A DNA stretch of 6,345 nt from positions 1 to 6,345 of the forward strand of contig CACXBO010000114.1 in NCBI GenBank assembly GCA_902765975.1, read 5' to 3'. The notes under the pieces were generated by a model. That model worked only from the letters and a program-made list of their open reading frames with translations. It did not search any database and was not told the origin of the DNA. Positions 1 through 5,279 of the stretch are shown one piece after another (the first letter of the stretch is position 1; the number at the start of each line of letters is the position of its first letter). The position numbers were made by a program, and so were the translations under genes. The stretch is from Oscillospiraceae bacterium. Lineage in GTDB: Bacteria > Bacillota > Clostridia > Oscillospirales > Oscillospiraceae.

Positions 1-1042
1 GGCGACAACTCATTACGCGGAGCTCAAGATATACGCTATGACGATGCCGGGAGTTATGAACGCGTCATGCGAGTTCGACGTACAAACGCTGAAGCCGACT
101 TACAAGCTTCTGCTCGGAATACCCGGGAAGTCAAACGCCTTTGCGATAAGCCGCAGGCTCGGAATACCGGATGAGATCATCCGCGATGCACAGTCGAGAA
201 TGGAGTCCGGCGACAAGGACTTCCAGGAAGCGCTTGAAAACCTTGAAAAGGCCAGAGTAGAGGCGGAAAACAGCAGAAACGAGCTGAACGAGCTGAAGGA
301 AAAAGCGCGCCGAGACGCCGCGGTATCTGAAAAGCTGCGCCGTGAGCTCGAGGCGGAAAGAGAGAAGATAACGAAAACAGCCAAGCGCGAGGCAGAAAAG
401 ATAATTGAGGACGCGCGCAGCACGGCCGATGCAGCTTTCCGGGAGATAGAGAGGCTGAGAAGATCCGCCGCCACGGATACCGATTGGCAGAGACTCAACG
501 AAGCGAAGGCAGAGATGAGAAAGAGTCTGAACGAGGCGGAATCAAGGCTCGGACCGGGCGAAGAGACGGAGAGACCGGAGCCTACAAGACCGGCGGTTGC
601 GGGAGATACCGTGGAGATCATATCCATAGGAGCAAAGGCGGAGGTCATAAAAGTCAGTAAAGACGGAACACTTGAGCTTCAGGCGGGTATAATGAAGGTG
701 AGCGCAAAGCAGAACGAGGTAAGAGTCGTCGAGGGGGAAAAGGTAAAGACTCCGAAGCAGCACAGCGGGAAAGCCTCCGCTCCTATGAGCGTCGAGTCTG
801 CGAGAAGCGAGGTCGATCTTCGCGGAATGATGGCTGAGGAGGCGGTAGCTGTTGCCGAAAGATTTATAGATACCGCAAGCATGAGGCATATGGAAGAGGT
901 AAGGATAATCCACGGCAAGGGTACCGGAGTTTTGCGCGATGCCGTTCAGAAGGCGCTCAGGAAAAATCCGCAGGTCAAAAGCTTCAGGCTCGGACGATTC
1001 GGAGAAGGAGAAACTGGAGTTACAGTGGTCACTCTGAAGTGA
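1..1042 (+). CDS. mutS2: MutS2 (RqcU-type) protein, C-terminal part; 5' end lies outside the window
   Basis: The reading frame is open from base 2 with no start codon, so this is the last 346 residues of a longer protein; family members are about 780-800 aa. Fragment residues 1-9 (ATTHYAELK) are the conserved end of the MutS-family ATPase core. Next comes a long Glu/Lys/Ala/Arg-rich coiled-coil linker (about residues 60-187), a KOW-like beta segment starting GDTVEI (about 201) and containing GIMK, and a complete Smr domain at the C-terminus with VDLRG (271-275) and HGKGTG (304-309). The ending FRLGRFGEGETGVTVVTLK fits an intact family C-terminus. Known for the family: it was first linked to recombination control. 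In Bacillus subtilis it acts on collided ribosomes (renamed RqcU), with the Smr domain a possible nuclease or splitting element. It is cytoplasmic. Identity is very secure; which activity dominates here is not visible. Confidence 0.96.
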   Translation, partial: ATTHYAELKIYAMTMPGVMNASCEFDVQTLKPTYKLLLGIPGKSNAFAISRRLGIPDEIIRDAQSRMESGDKDFQEALENLEKARVEAENSRNELNELKEKARRDAAVSEKLRRELEAEREKITKTAKREAEKIIEDARSTADAAFREIERLRRSAATDTDWQRLNEAKAEMRKSLNEAESRLGPGEETERPEPTRPAVAGDTVEIISIGAKAEVIKVSKDGTLELQAGIMKVSAKQNEVRVVEGEKVKTPKQHSGKASAPMSVESARSEVDLRGMMAEEAVAVAERFIDTASMRHMEEVRIIHGKGTGVLRDAVQKALRKNPQVKSFRLGRFGEGETGVTVVTLK

Positions 1043-1048
1043 TTTTTT
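1029..1048 (+). terminator. Possible weak terminator overlapping the mutS2 stop codon
   Basis: TCACT (1029-1033), loop CTGA, AGTGA (1038-1042), then six T (1043-1048). The stem is only 5 bp with two G-C pairs, extendable by two G-U wobbles. The shape is right but stability is low, so it may only attenuate read-through from mutS2. The TGA stop is part of the stem's right arm. Confidence 0.3.
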
Positions 1049-1057
1049 GGCGTTTAT

Positions 1058-1070
1058 TGTCAAATTGACA
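1058..1070. repeat. Perfect inverted repeat TGTCAA-A-TTGACA upstream of the HPr promoter
   Basis: Six-base arms (1058-1063 and 1065-1070) are separated by a single A. The dyad lies 15 bp after the mutS2 stop and 44 bp upstream of the -35 box of the HPr-like gene. That is a position where an activator or a second repressor dimer could bind. The right arm is also a perfect -35 hexamer (TTGACA), but no matching -10 lies at 16-18 bp. I recognise no specific regulator. Confidence 0.35.
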
Positions 1071-1114
1071 TAAAAAACAACTGAAAAACCCTTGTAAATA
1101 GTCATATTAGCTTA

Positions 1115-1143
1115 TTGAAGAATAAAAATTCCTTTGCTATAAT
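1115..1143 (+). promoter_or_regulatory. Sigma-A promoter of the HPr-like gene
   Basis: -35 TTGAAG (1115-1120), 17-bp spacer, -10 TATAAT (1138-1143, perfect), with an extended -10 TG at 1135-1136. Transcription should start near 1150, giving a leader of roughly 53 nt before the ATG at 1204. The promoter makes the HPr-like gene independent of mutS2. The AT-rich spacer contains GAAT-AAAA-ATTC, discussed as a possible operator. Confidence 0.85.
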
Positions 1144-1162
1144 TGTCCCATAAGTTCTATGT

Positions 1163-1181
1163 GAACATTTATGTAATGTTC
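1163..1181. repeat. Perfect 7-bp inverted repeat in the HPr leader
   Basis: GAACATT (1163-1169), TATGT, AATGTTC (1175-1181). It starts about 13 nt after the predicted transcription start and ends 9 nt before the Shine-Dalgarno sequence. As DNA it is a plausible repressor site; as RNA it would form a weak 7-bp hairpin. The GAAC/GTTC ends recall LexA boxes, but the spacing is far too wide for LexA. Confidence 0.5.
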
Positions 1182-1190
1182 TTGCGGAAA

Positions 1191-1196
1191 AGGAGG
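1191..1196 (+). promoter_or_regulatory. Consensus ribosome binding site of the HPr-like gene
   Basis: AGGAGG lies 7 nt upstream of the ATG at 1204. It is the strongest Shine-Dalgarno sequence in the window and fixes the start. Together with the promoter it suggests high expression. Confidence 0.9.
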
Positions 1197-1203
1197 AGCT
1201 TCG

Positions 1204-1467
1204 ATGTTTTCTAAAGAAGTCGTTGTTATGAATCCGGTTGGTCTCAGAGCGAGACCTGCTACTTTCTTTACTCAGAAGGCAAACGAATTCGGCTGCAGCG
1301 TGTGGATCCAGAAGGATGAGCGCAAGGTCAACGCCAAGAGCCTTTTGGGCGTTCTTTCCCTTGGCATAACCAAGGATACGCCCGTGAGCATAGTAGCTGA
1401 CGGCGCGGACGAGGAGCAGGCTGTTGAGACTCTTTGCGAGCTTATCAGCAAGGAATTCAGCGAATAA
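1204..1467 (+). CDS. HPr-family protein with Arg in place of the phospho-accepting His15 (Crh-like)
   Basis: This 87-aa protein has the normal HPr length and pattern. The active-site loop, usually GLHARPA, reads GLRARPA (13-19), so residue 15 is Arg (codon AGA, 1246-1248). The regulatory site is intact: KVNAKSLLG places Ser46 exactly at the canonical number (codon 1339-1341). In classical HPr, His15 accepts phosphate from enzyme I and passes it to sugar-specific PTS proteins. HPr kinase phosphorylates Ser46, and HPr-Ser-P binds CcpA. Bacillus Crh has Gln at 15 and acts only through Ser46. By analogy this protein should not act in PTS transfer and may be a regulator; that is inference. It is monocistronic, with its own promoter and terminator, between mutS2 and uvrC. 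Many early codons end in T (GTT, GGT, GCT, ACT), unlike its neighbours, which suggests strong expression. No gene symbol is given because orthology to ptsH or crh is not shown. Confidence 0.93.
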   Translation: MFSKEVVVMNPVGLRARPATFFTQKANEFGCSVWIQKDERKVNAKSLLGVLSLGITKDTPVSIVADGADEEQAVETLCELISKEFSE

Positions 1468-1489
1468 TTCAGGATAATATCGTATAAAC

Positions 1490-1522
1490 AAGGGACTGCC
1501 GTTTTGTCGGAAGTCCCTTTTT
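1490..1522 (+). terminator. Intrinsic terminator of the HPr-like gene
   Basis: AAGGGACT (1490-1497) pairs with AGTCCCTT (1512-1519). One G/A mismatch and three more pairs (CCG with CGG) extend it to a 6-nt loop. A T-run covers 1518-1522. It is a stable hairpin ending 30 nt before the uvrC start. Confidence 0.88.
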
Positions 1523-1532
1523 CCAGTATATG
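1504..1532 (+). promoter_or_regulatory. Possible weak promoter for uvrC inside the preceding terminator
   Basis: TTGTCG (1504-1509), 17-bp spacer, TATATG (1527-1532), each matching 4 of 6 consensus bases. Transcription would start near 1539, leaving a leader of about 14 nt that begins at the Shine-Dalgarno sequence. It is the best candidate in the short gap; terminator read-through is the alternative. Confidence 0.22.
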
Positions 1533-1539
1533 CGGAAAC

Positions 1540-1544
1540 AGGAG
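1540..1544 (+). promoter_or_regulatory. Ribosome binding site that decides the uvrC start
   Basis: AGGAG lies 8 nt before the ATG at 1553. The in-frame GTG at 1544 overlaps this site and has no site of its own, so the ATG is the likely start. Confidence 0.75.
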
Positions 1545-1552
1545 TGTACAGG

Positions 1553-3382
1553 ATGCCGGATGAAAGCTTAAGGGAGAAAGCTCTTTCCCTGCCCATGAAG
1601 CCCGGAGTATATATAATGCGCGATAAGGACGGCACGGTGATCTACGTCGGAAAGGCAAAGCTTTTGAAAAACCGTGTTTCAAGCTATTTCCACGGCGCGC
1701 ATAATGCCAAGACAGAGGCTATGATCTCAAAGATAGCGGATTTTTCCGTTATAATTGCCGACAGTGAGTTTGAGGCCCTCGTGCTTGAAAATTCGCTTAT
1801 AAAGCACCATTCTCCGCATTACAATATTCTGCTGAAGGATGACAAGGGCTATCCCTTTATAAGGCTGGACTACGGAAAGCCCTATCCGAGATTCTCCGTC
1901 GCGTCAAGAAGAGCGGACGACGGCGCAGAGTATTACGGACCCTACGGCGGAAGAGGCGCTACTTTTTCCGCAATCGACTCCATCTCGAAAATGCTGAAGC
2001 TTCCGGACTGCACGAGAAAGTTTCCGCGGGACGTCGGGAAGGAGAGACCCTGCCTGAATTTCCAGATGGGTCAGTGCGACGGCTACTGCCTGCCTGAAGT
2101 TCCAAAGGAGAAGTACGACGAGGCGATCGAAAAGGCGAGACTAATACTGAAGGGCAAGAGCCGCGAGCTTATAGAGCAGCTCAAGGAAGAGATGGAAGAG
2201 CTTGCCTCAGAGCTAAAATTTGAAGAGGCTGCGGCGAAAAGGGACATAATAAACTCGATAAGGTCCCTTGAAACAAAGCAGCACGTTCTTTTGAAGGGCT
2301 CTTCCGATACCGACGCCGTCGGCTTTTTCAGAGGCGAGACAAAAAGCTGTTTCAACGTGCTCCATTATATCCAGGGTCAGCTTCTCGGCAAGGATTCGCA
2401 GCTGCTCGAGGACCCTGTTGAGGATACCTCGGAGGCTCTCAGTCTGCTGATAAGACAATACTATCTCTCACAGAATACTGTTCCGAGGAATGTGGTACTG
2501 ACGGAGGATACGGGAGATACCGAGGAGCTGTCACGATTTCTCTCCGAGCTTTCAGGACATGCCGTCAGCGTTACGGTTCCGCAGCGGGGCATGAAGAGAG
2601 ATTATACGGAAGCTGCTATAAGAAACGCAGAAGAGGAGACGAAGAGACTGACGACTAAACAGGAGCGCGTATCCAAAACGGCGCAGTGGCTTATGGAGGC
2701 TTTGAAGCTTCCGTCTCCGCCGGCAAGAGTGGAAGCTTTTGACATATCGAATACCGGCGCATCCGATATAGTTGCGAGCATGGTGGTTTTCAAGGACGGA
2801 AAGCCGCTCAAGAGAGATTACCGGAAATTCAAGATAAAGACTCTTGAAAAAGAAAGTCCCGACGACTACGCTTCAATGCGGGAGGTCGTCGGAAGAAGAC
2901 TTGAGAGATATAAAAACGGAGATGAGAAGTTCTCTCCGCTTCCGGACCTTATGCTCATAGACGGCGGAGCACGTCATACAGCCTGCGCTCTGGAAGCGAT
3001 GGAGAAGGCAGGCGTATTCTGCCCCGTTTTCGGAATGGTGAAGGACGACAGGCACCGGACTCGCGCTTTGATAACCGCCGACGGAGAGGAGATAAGTATA
3101 TCGCATCTTCCTTCAGTCTTCAGCTTTATAGGAAATATCCAGGAGGAGGTTCATCGCTTTGCGATAACATTCCACCGGGAAAGCCATATAAAATCGGCTA
3201 AAAAAAGCGTTCTCGACGGTATTCCGGGTATTGGAGAGAAGAGAAAAAACGAGCTTTACAGGGCGTTCAAAAGCCTTAAGAATATAGAGAATGCTTCGCT
3301 TGAGGAGCTTTCGCACGTTATACCCAGAAACGCTGCGAGCGAGGTCTATGCGAAGCTGCACGGCGAGGAGGAAAAAAAGTGA
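1553..3382 (+). CDS. uvrC: UvrABC system protein C (excinuclease subunit)
   Basis: UvrC makes both the 3' and 5' incisions around a DNA lesion after UvrA and UvrB have found it (nucleotide excision repair). This 609-aa protein has the full domain order. The GIY-YIG nuclease shows PGVY (17-20), YVGKAK (31-36), Arg41 and the catalytic Glu79. Four Cys (153, 167, 175, 179) match the iron-sulfur site described for UvrC. The UVR motif that contacts UvrB is at about 205-240. The RNase H-like nuclease has Asp397 in FDIS, the DDYASMREVV block, Asp470 in LIDGG and His534. A helix-hairpin-helix region begins near 553 (LDGIPGIGEKRK). All expected catalytic residues are present and length is typical. FDISNTG replaces the FDISHTxGE form of Proteobacteria; Asn there is common in Firmicutes. 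The stop overlaps rsmD by 4 nt, so the two genes are co-transcribed and probably translationally coupled. Confidence 0.98.
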   Translation: MPDESLREKALSLPMKPGVYIMRDKDGTVIYVGKAKLLKNRVSSYFHGAHNAKTEAMISKIADFSVIIADSEFEALVLENSLIKHHSPHYNILLKDDKGYPFIRLDYGKPYPRFSVASRRADDGAEYYGPYGGRGATFSAIDSISKMLKLPDCTRKFPRDVGKERPCLNFQMGQCDGYCLPEVPKEKYDEAIEKARLILKGKSRELIEQLKEEMEELASELKFEEAAAKRDIINSIRSLETKQHVLLKGSSDTDAVGFFRGETKSCFNVLHYIQGQLLGKDSQLLEDPVEDTSEALSLLIRQYYLSQNTVPRNVVLTEDTGDTEELSRFLSELSGHAVSVTVPQRGMKRDYTEAAIRNAEEETKRLTTKQERVSKTAQWLMEALKLPSPPARVEAFDISNTGASDIVASMVVFKDGKPLKRDYRKFKIKTLEKESPDDYASMREVVGRRLERYKNGDEKFSPLPDLMLIDGGARHTACALEAMEKAGVFCPVFGMVKDDRHRTRALITADGEEISISHLPSVFSFIGNIQEEVHRFAITFHRESHIKSAKKSVLDGIPGIGEKRKNELYRAFKSLKNIENASLEELSHVIPRNAASEVYAKLHGEEEKK

Positions 3383-3918
3383 GAGTTATAACAGGAGAGG
3401 CAAGGGGCAGGAAGCTTCGCGAGCCGGTCGGTATGGATATAAGGCCGACTACCGATATGGTAAAGGAATCGATATTCAATATCATCCAGTTCGGGCTCGA
3501 GGGCGCGAGAGCGCTCGATCTTTTTGCAGGTACAGGTCAGCTTGGGATAGAGGCTCTGAGCCGTGGCGCTGCTGAGTGCGTATTCGTTGACAGAAGCGAA
3601 GAGGCGCTGAAGCTTGTGAGAGAAAACCTGAAGCTTACCGGCCTTGAAAGCAGGGCGAGAGTGGTGAGAGGCGACTCGCTCGCGTATTTAAGAAGCGGAG
3701 AGAAATTCGACGTTGTGTTCATTGATCCGCCTTACGATACCGATCTTCTTGAAAAATCGCTAAATTTTGCGACAGGATTTGACATATTGCGTGAAAATGG
3801 TATAATAATATGCGAAAGCCGAAAAAACAAGGCAATACCGCAGCCCGAGAGGGATGGTTATTCCGTTAAGGAATATAAATACGGAAAAATTAAGCTCACG
3901 GTTTTCAGAAAAGACTGA
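3379..3918 (+). CDS. rsmD: 16S rRNA (guanine966-N2)-methyltransferase RsmD
   Basis: RsmD transfers a methyl group from S-adenosylmethionine to N2 of G966 (E. coli numbering) of 16S rRNA during 30S assembly. The 179-aa protein matches the usual 180-190 aa length. It has the N-terminal MRVITGEARGRKL, the RPTTDMVKESIFNI block (22-35), SAM-binding motif I DLFAGTGQLGIEALSRGA (47-64), the acidic strand end VFVDRS, and the catalytic DPPY (116-119). The start is GTG at 3379, inside GTGA, overlapping the uvrC stop. A good GAGGAGG site at 3365-3371 sits 7 nt upstream. In many Gram-positives coaD follows rsmD directly; here it does not, and a coiled-coil protein gene begins 22 nt downstream. The 3' end also carries a consensus promoter sequence. 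Confidence 0.97.
   Translation: MRVITGEARGRKLREPVGMDIRPTTDMVKESIFNIIQFGLEGARALDLFAGTGQLGIEALSRGAAECVFVDRSEEALKLVRENLKLTGLESRARVVRGDSLAYLRSGEKFDVVFIDPPYDTDLLEKSLNFATGFDILRENGIIICESRKNKAIPQPERDGYSVKEYKYGKIKLTVFRKD
3779..3806 (+). promoter_or_regulatory. Consensus promoter inside the 3' end of rsmD
   Basis: -35 TTGACA (3779-3784) and -10 TATAAT (3801-3806) are both perfect, spaced 16 bp, with an extended -10 TG at 3798-3799. Transcription should start near 3813, about 130 nt before the coiled-coil gene at 3941. The bases also encode rsmD residues FDILRENGIII, so the match is constrained by protein sequence. Even so, a 12/12 hit with proper spacing is unlikely by chance. Confidence 0.62.
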
Positions 3919-3940
3919 AGTTGAAAGGACAGAGCAGGTA

Positions 3941-4441
3941 ATGGATAACGGTGTTCAGGAGCTAATAGACATACTTTATAATATGATTCAGGACGCGTGG
4001 GGTCTGCCTCTCGGAAATGAGCGCTGCGTTATTGAGCGCGATAAGGTGCTCGATATCCTCGACGAGATCAAGGCCAAAATGCCCGCCGAAATAAACGACG
4101 CGAAAAAGCTGGTATCCGCAAGGACCGAGTTTATCGCAAACGCAAAGCGCGAGGCTGAAAGCATGCGTAAGGTCGCCGAGGAGAGAGCAAGGCAGCTTGT
4201 TGACGAGACCGAGATAGTGCGCGCCGCAAAGGAAAAGGCTAACGGCATTATCACGACTGCCGAGACTCGCGCCTCAGAGCTCCGCAACGTGGCAAATCAG
4301 TACGCAGACGACACGCTTATGCGCACGGAAGAAGCGATAAACGACGCGCTTAGTGAGGTCAGGCAGGCGAGAGTCAGGTTCCGGAGCGTTGCCGGAGGAA
4401 AAAGCGGCGGCTCGATGAGCGGGATAGTTCCCGAAGAATAA
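3941..4441 (+). CDS. Coiled-coil protein of the DivIVA/ATP-synthase-b-like family, function unknown
   Basis: This 166-aa soluble protein has a short N-terminal head (MDNGVQELIDILYNM...), then IERDKVLDILDEIKAKMPAEI (31-51). A long Ala/Glu/Arg/Lys coiled coil follows (about 52-148), with repeats such as ANAKREAESMRKVAEERA and IVRAAKEKANGII. The tail is Gly/Ser-rich (150-166). I see no membrane segment or signal peptide. Similar proteins lie beside rsmD and coaD in Clostridia and Actinobacteria and are often labelled ATPase, ATP synthase subunit B/H-like or cell-division initiation protein. Those labels rest on coiled-coil similarity, and I know of no established function. The start at 3941 is chosen because AAAGGA lies at 3924-3929 and the family begins near MDNGVQELIDIL. 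An upstream in-frame ATG at 3854 would overlap rsmD by 65 nt. The gene ends at a terminator. Confidence 0.85.
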   Translation: MDNGVQELIDILYNMIQDAWGLPLGNERCVIERDKVLDILDEIKAKMPAEINDAKKLVSARTEFIANAKREAESMRKVAEERARQLVDETEIVRAAKEKANGIITTAETRASELRNVANQYADDTLMRTEEAINDALSEVRQARVRFRSVAGGKSGGSMSGIVPEE

Positions 4442-4452
4442 TATATAAAAGA

Positions 4453-4486
4453 CCCTTTGTCAGACGCATCTGGCAAAGGGCGTTTT
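4453..4486 (+). terminator. Intrinsic terminator after the uvrC-rsmD-coiled-coil group
   Basis: CCCTTTGTCAGA (4453-4464), loop CGCA, TCTGGCAAAGGG (4469-4480): a 12-bp stem with one U-G wobble. Only four T follow, two bases after the stem, so read-through into the protease gene is possible. No promoter is visible between this hairpin and that gene. Confidence 0.82.
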
Positions 4487-4514
4487 CATTCATTATTTCG
4501 GAAGGTGAGATAAT

Positions 4515-5279
4515 ATGGTAAAGGTTAACGGGGCGGCAATAGCAATTTATATTATTTTCAGCATAGCCATACTGGTGGGGGCAATTGTATTCATAAGGCT
4601 GAAGCTAAAAACAAAGCTCAAGCCGTTCCTCGTCGGAGGACTTACCTGGCTTGCTTTTTCCGTGATGCTCGAAGGCTCGCTTAACGCAATTATCCTTACC
4701 GCTGTACCCTCTATAAGGGCGAATATTTTCATTTTCGCTATTTTCGGCGGACTTATGGCCGGAATATTTGAGGAACTCGGTCGATACCTCGCGTTTAAGG
4801 TGTTTCTGAAGCGTGATATTGAAAACGATAAAAACGCCCTTGCTTACGCTGCCGGTCACGGAGGCTTTGAGGCGGTCTATATTCTGCTTACCACAGTGCT
4901 GAGCATAATAGTGATGGCGGCGATGATAAACGGCGGAGCGGGAGAGCAGCTCGGAGATCAGCTGCCGTCCGCGACGGAGTCGATCAAGTCGCTAACGGCG
5001 CCTATGGCTCTTCTCGCCGTTGTTGAGAGAATAAGCGCTATAATCGCCCACTTTGCGCTCACGGTATTCGTTTGGTTCTCCTTTAAGGAGGGCAAGCCTG
5101 CGCTCCTTTTCGTCGCGATCGGCGTTCATGCGGCGTTTGACGCCGCTTCGCTCCTGCTCGCAAACGTGCTTCCCGTCTGGGCGGTTGAGATTGCAATTCT
5201 CATTATGGCTGCGGCGATCGGCGCGGCGGGACGATACGTATGGAAAAAGCATCACACCGCCGAGACAGCCCTGCTATGA
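4515..5279 (+). CDS. YhfC-family intramembrane glutamic-type protease
   Basis: This 254-aa integral membrane protein has about seven or eight hydrophobic segments (roughly 6-28, 37-64, 70-98, 118-138, 163-188, 196-216, 221-242). Conserved polar residues sit in or near the membrane: EELGR (86-90), GHGGFEA (114-120), a third region with Glu171, Arg172 and His179, and HAAFD (205-209). The paired EExxR and HxxxD motifs place it in the YhfC group, related to CPBP/Abi intramembrane proteases. Such enzymes cut or bind peptides within the membrane. No substrate is known for this group as far as I am aware, so activity is inferred. The start has a good AAGGTGA site at 4502-4508, 6 nt upstream. The stop overlaps the asparaginase start (ATGA), so the two are made together. 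It could be non-proteolytic, as some relatives are proposed to be. Confidence 0.87.
   Translation: MVKVNGAAIAIYIIFSIAILVGAIVFIRLKLKTKLKPFLVGGLTWLAFSVMLEGSLNAIILTAVPSIRANIFIFAIFGGLMAGIFEELGRYLAFKVFLKRDIENDKNALAYAAGHGGFEAVYILLTTVLSIIVMAAMINGGAGEQLGDQLPSATESIKSLTAPMALLAVVERISAIIAHFALTVFVWFSFKEGKPALLFVAIGVHAAFDAASLLLANVLPVWAVEIAILIMAAAIGAAGRYVWKKHHTAETALL

Noticed and set aside
100..648. Long minus-strand open frame opposite mutS2
   Set aside because: Very Ser/Ala/Phe-rich translation typical of the antisense of a coiled-coil gene; no family resemblance, and mutS2 on the + strand is certain.
542..1105. Minus-strand open frame of 187 codons across the mutS2 end and HPr promoter
   Set aside because: Antisense shadow of the Smr region; no recognisable domain and it would cover the clear HPr promoter area.
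1163..1181. LexA (SOS) box reading of the GAAC...GTTC dyad
   Set aside because: Firmicutes LexA sites have GAAC and GTTC four bases apart; here the gap is eleven.
1544..1552. GTG at 1544 as the uvrC start
   Set aside because: It overlaps the Shine-Dalgarno sequence that serves the ATG at 1553 and adds only three residues.
1612..1617. TATAAT inside uvrC (also at 1750 and 3977) as internal promoters
   Set aside because: None has an acceptable -35 hexamer at 16-18 bp, unlike the one at 3779-3806.
1102..1635. Minus-strand open frame across the HPr-like gene
   Set aside because: It spans a promoter, an HPr gene and a terminator that all read the other way; the translation resembles no known protein.
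3291..3575. Plus-strand open frame of 94 codons over the uvrC-rsmD junction
   Set aside because: Arg/Ser/Tyr-rich translation with no family match, wholly inside two secure genes.
3854..3940. Upstream ATG at 3854 for the coiled-coil protein
   Set aside because: It would overlap rsmD by 65 nt, and the added residues are a frame-shifted reading of rsmD with no coiled-coil character.
4135..4230. Shared AKREAE-type stretches in MutS2 and the coiled-coil protein, as a possible duplication
   Set aside because: Ala/Glu/Lys/Arg coiled coils converge on such words; the match does not extend and the genes differ in architecture.
5240..5275. Upstream ATG at 5240 for the asparaginase
   Set aside because: It adds 12 residues absent from the family; the ATGA overlap start at 5276 gives the standard N-terminus.
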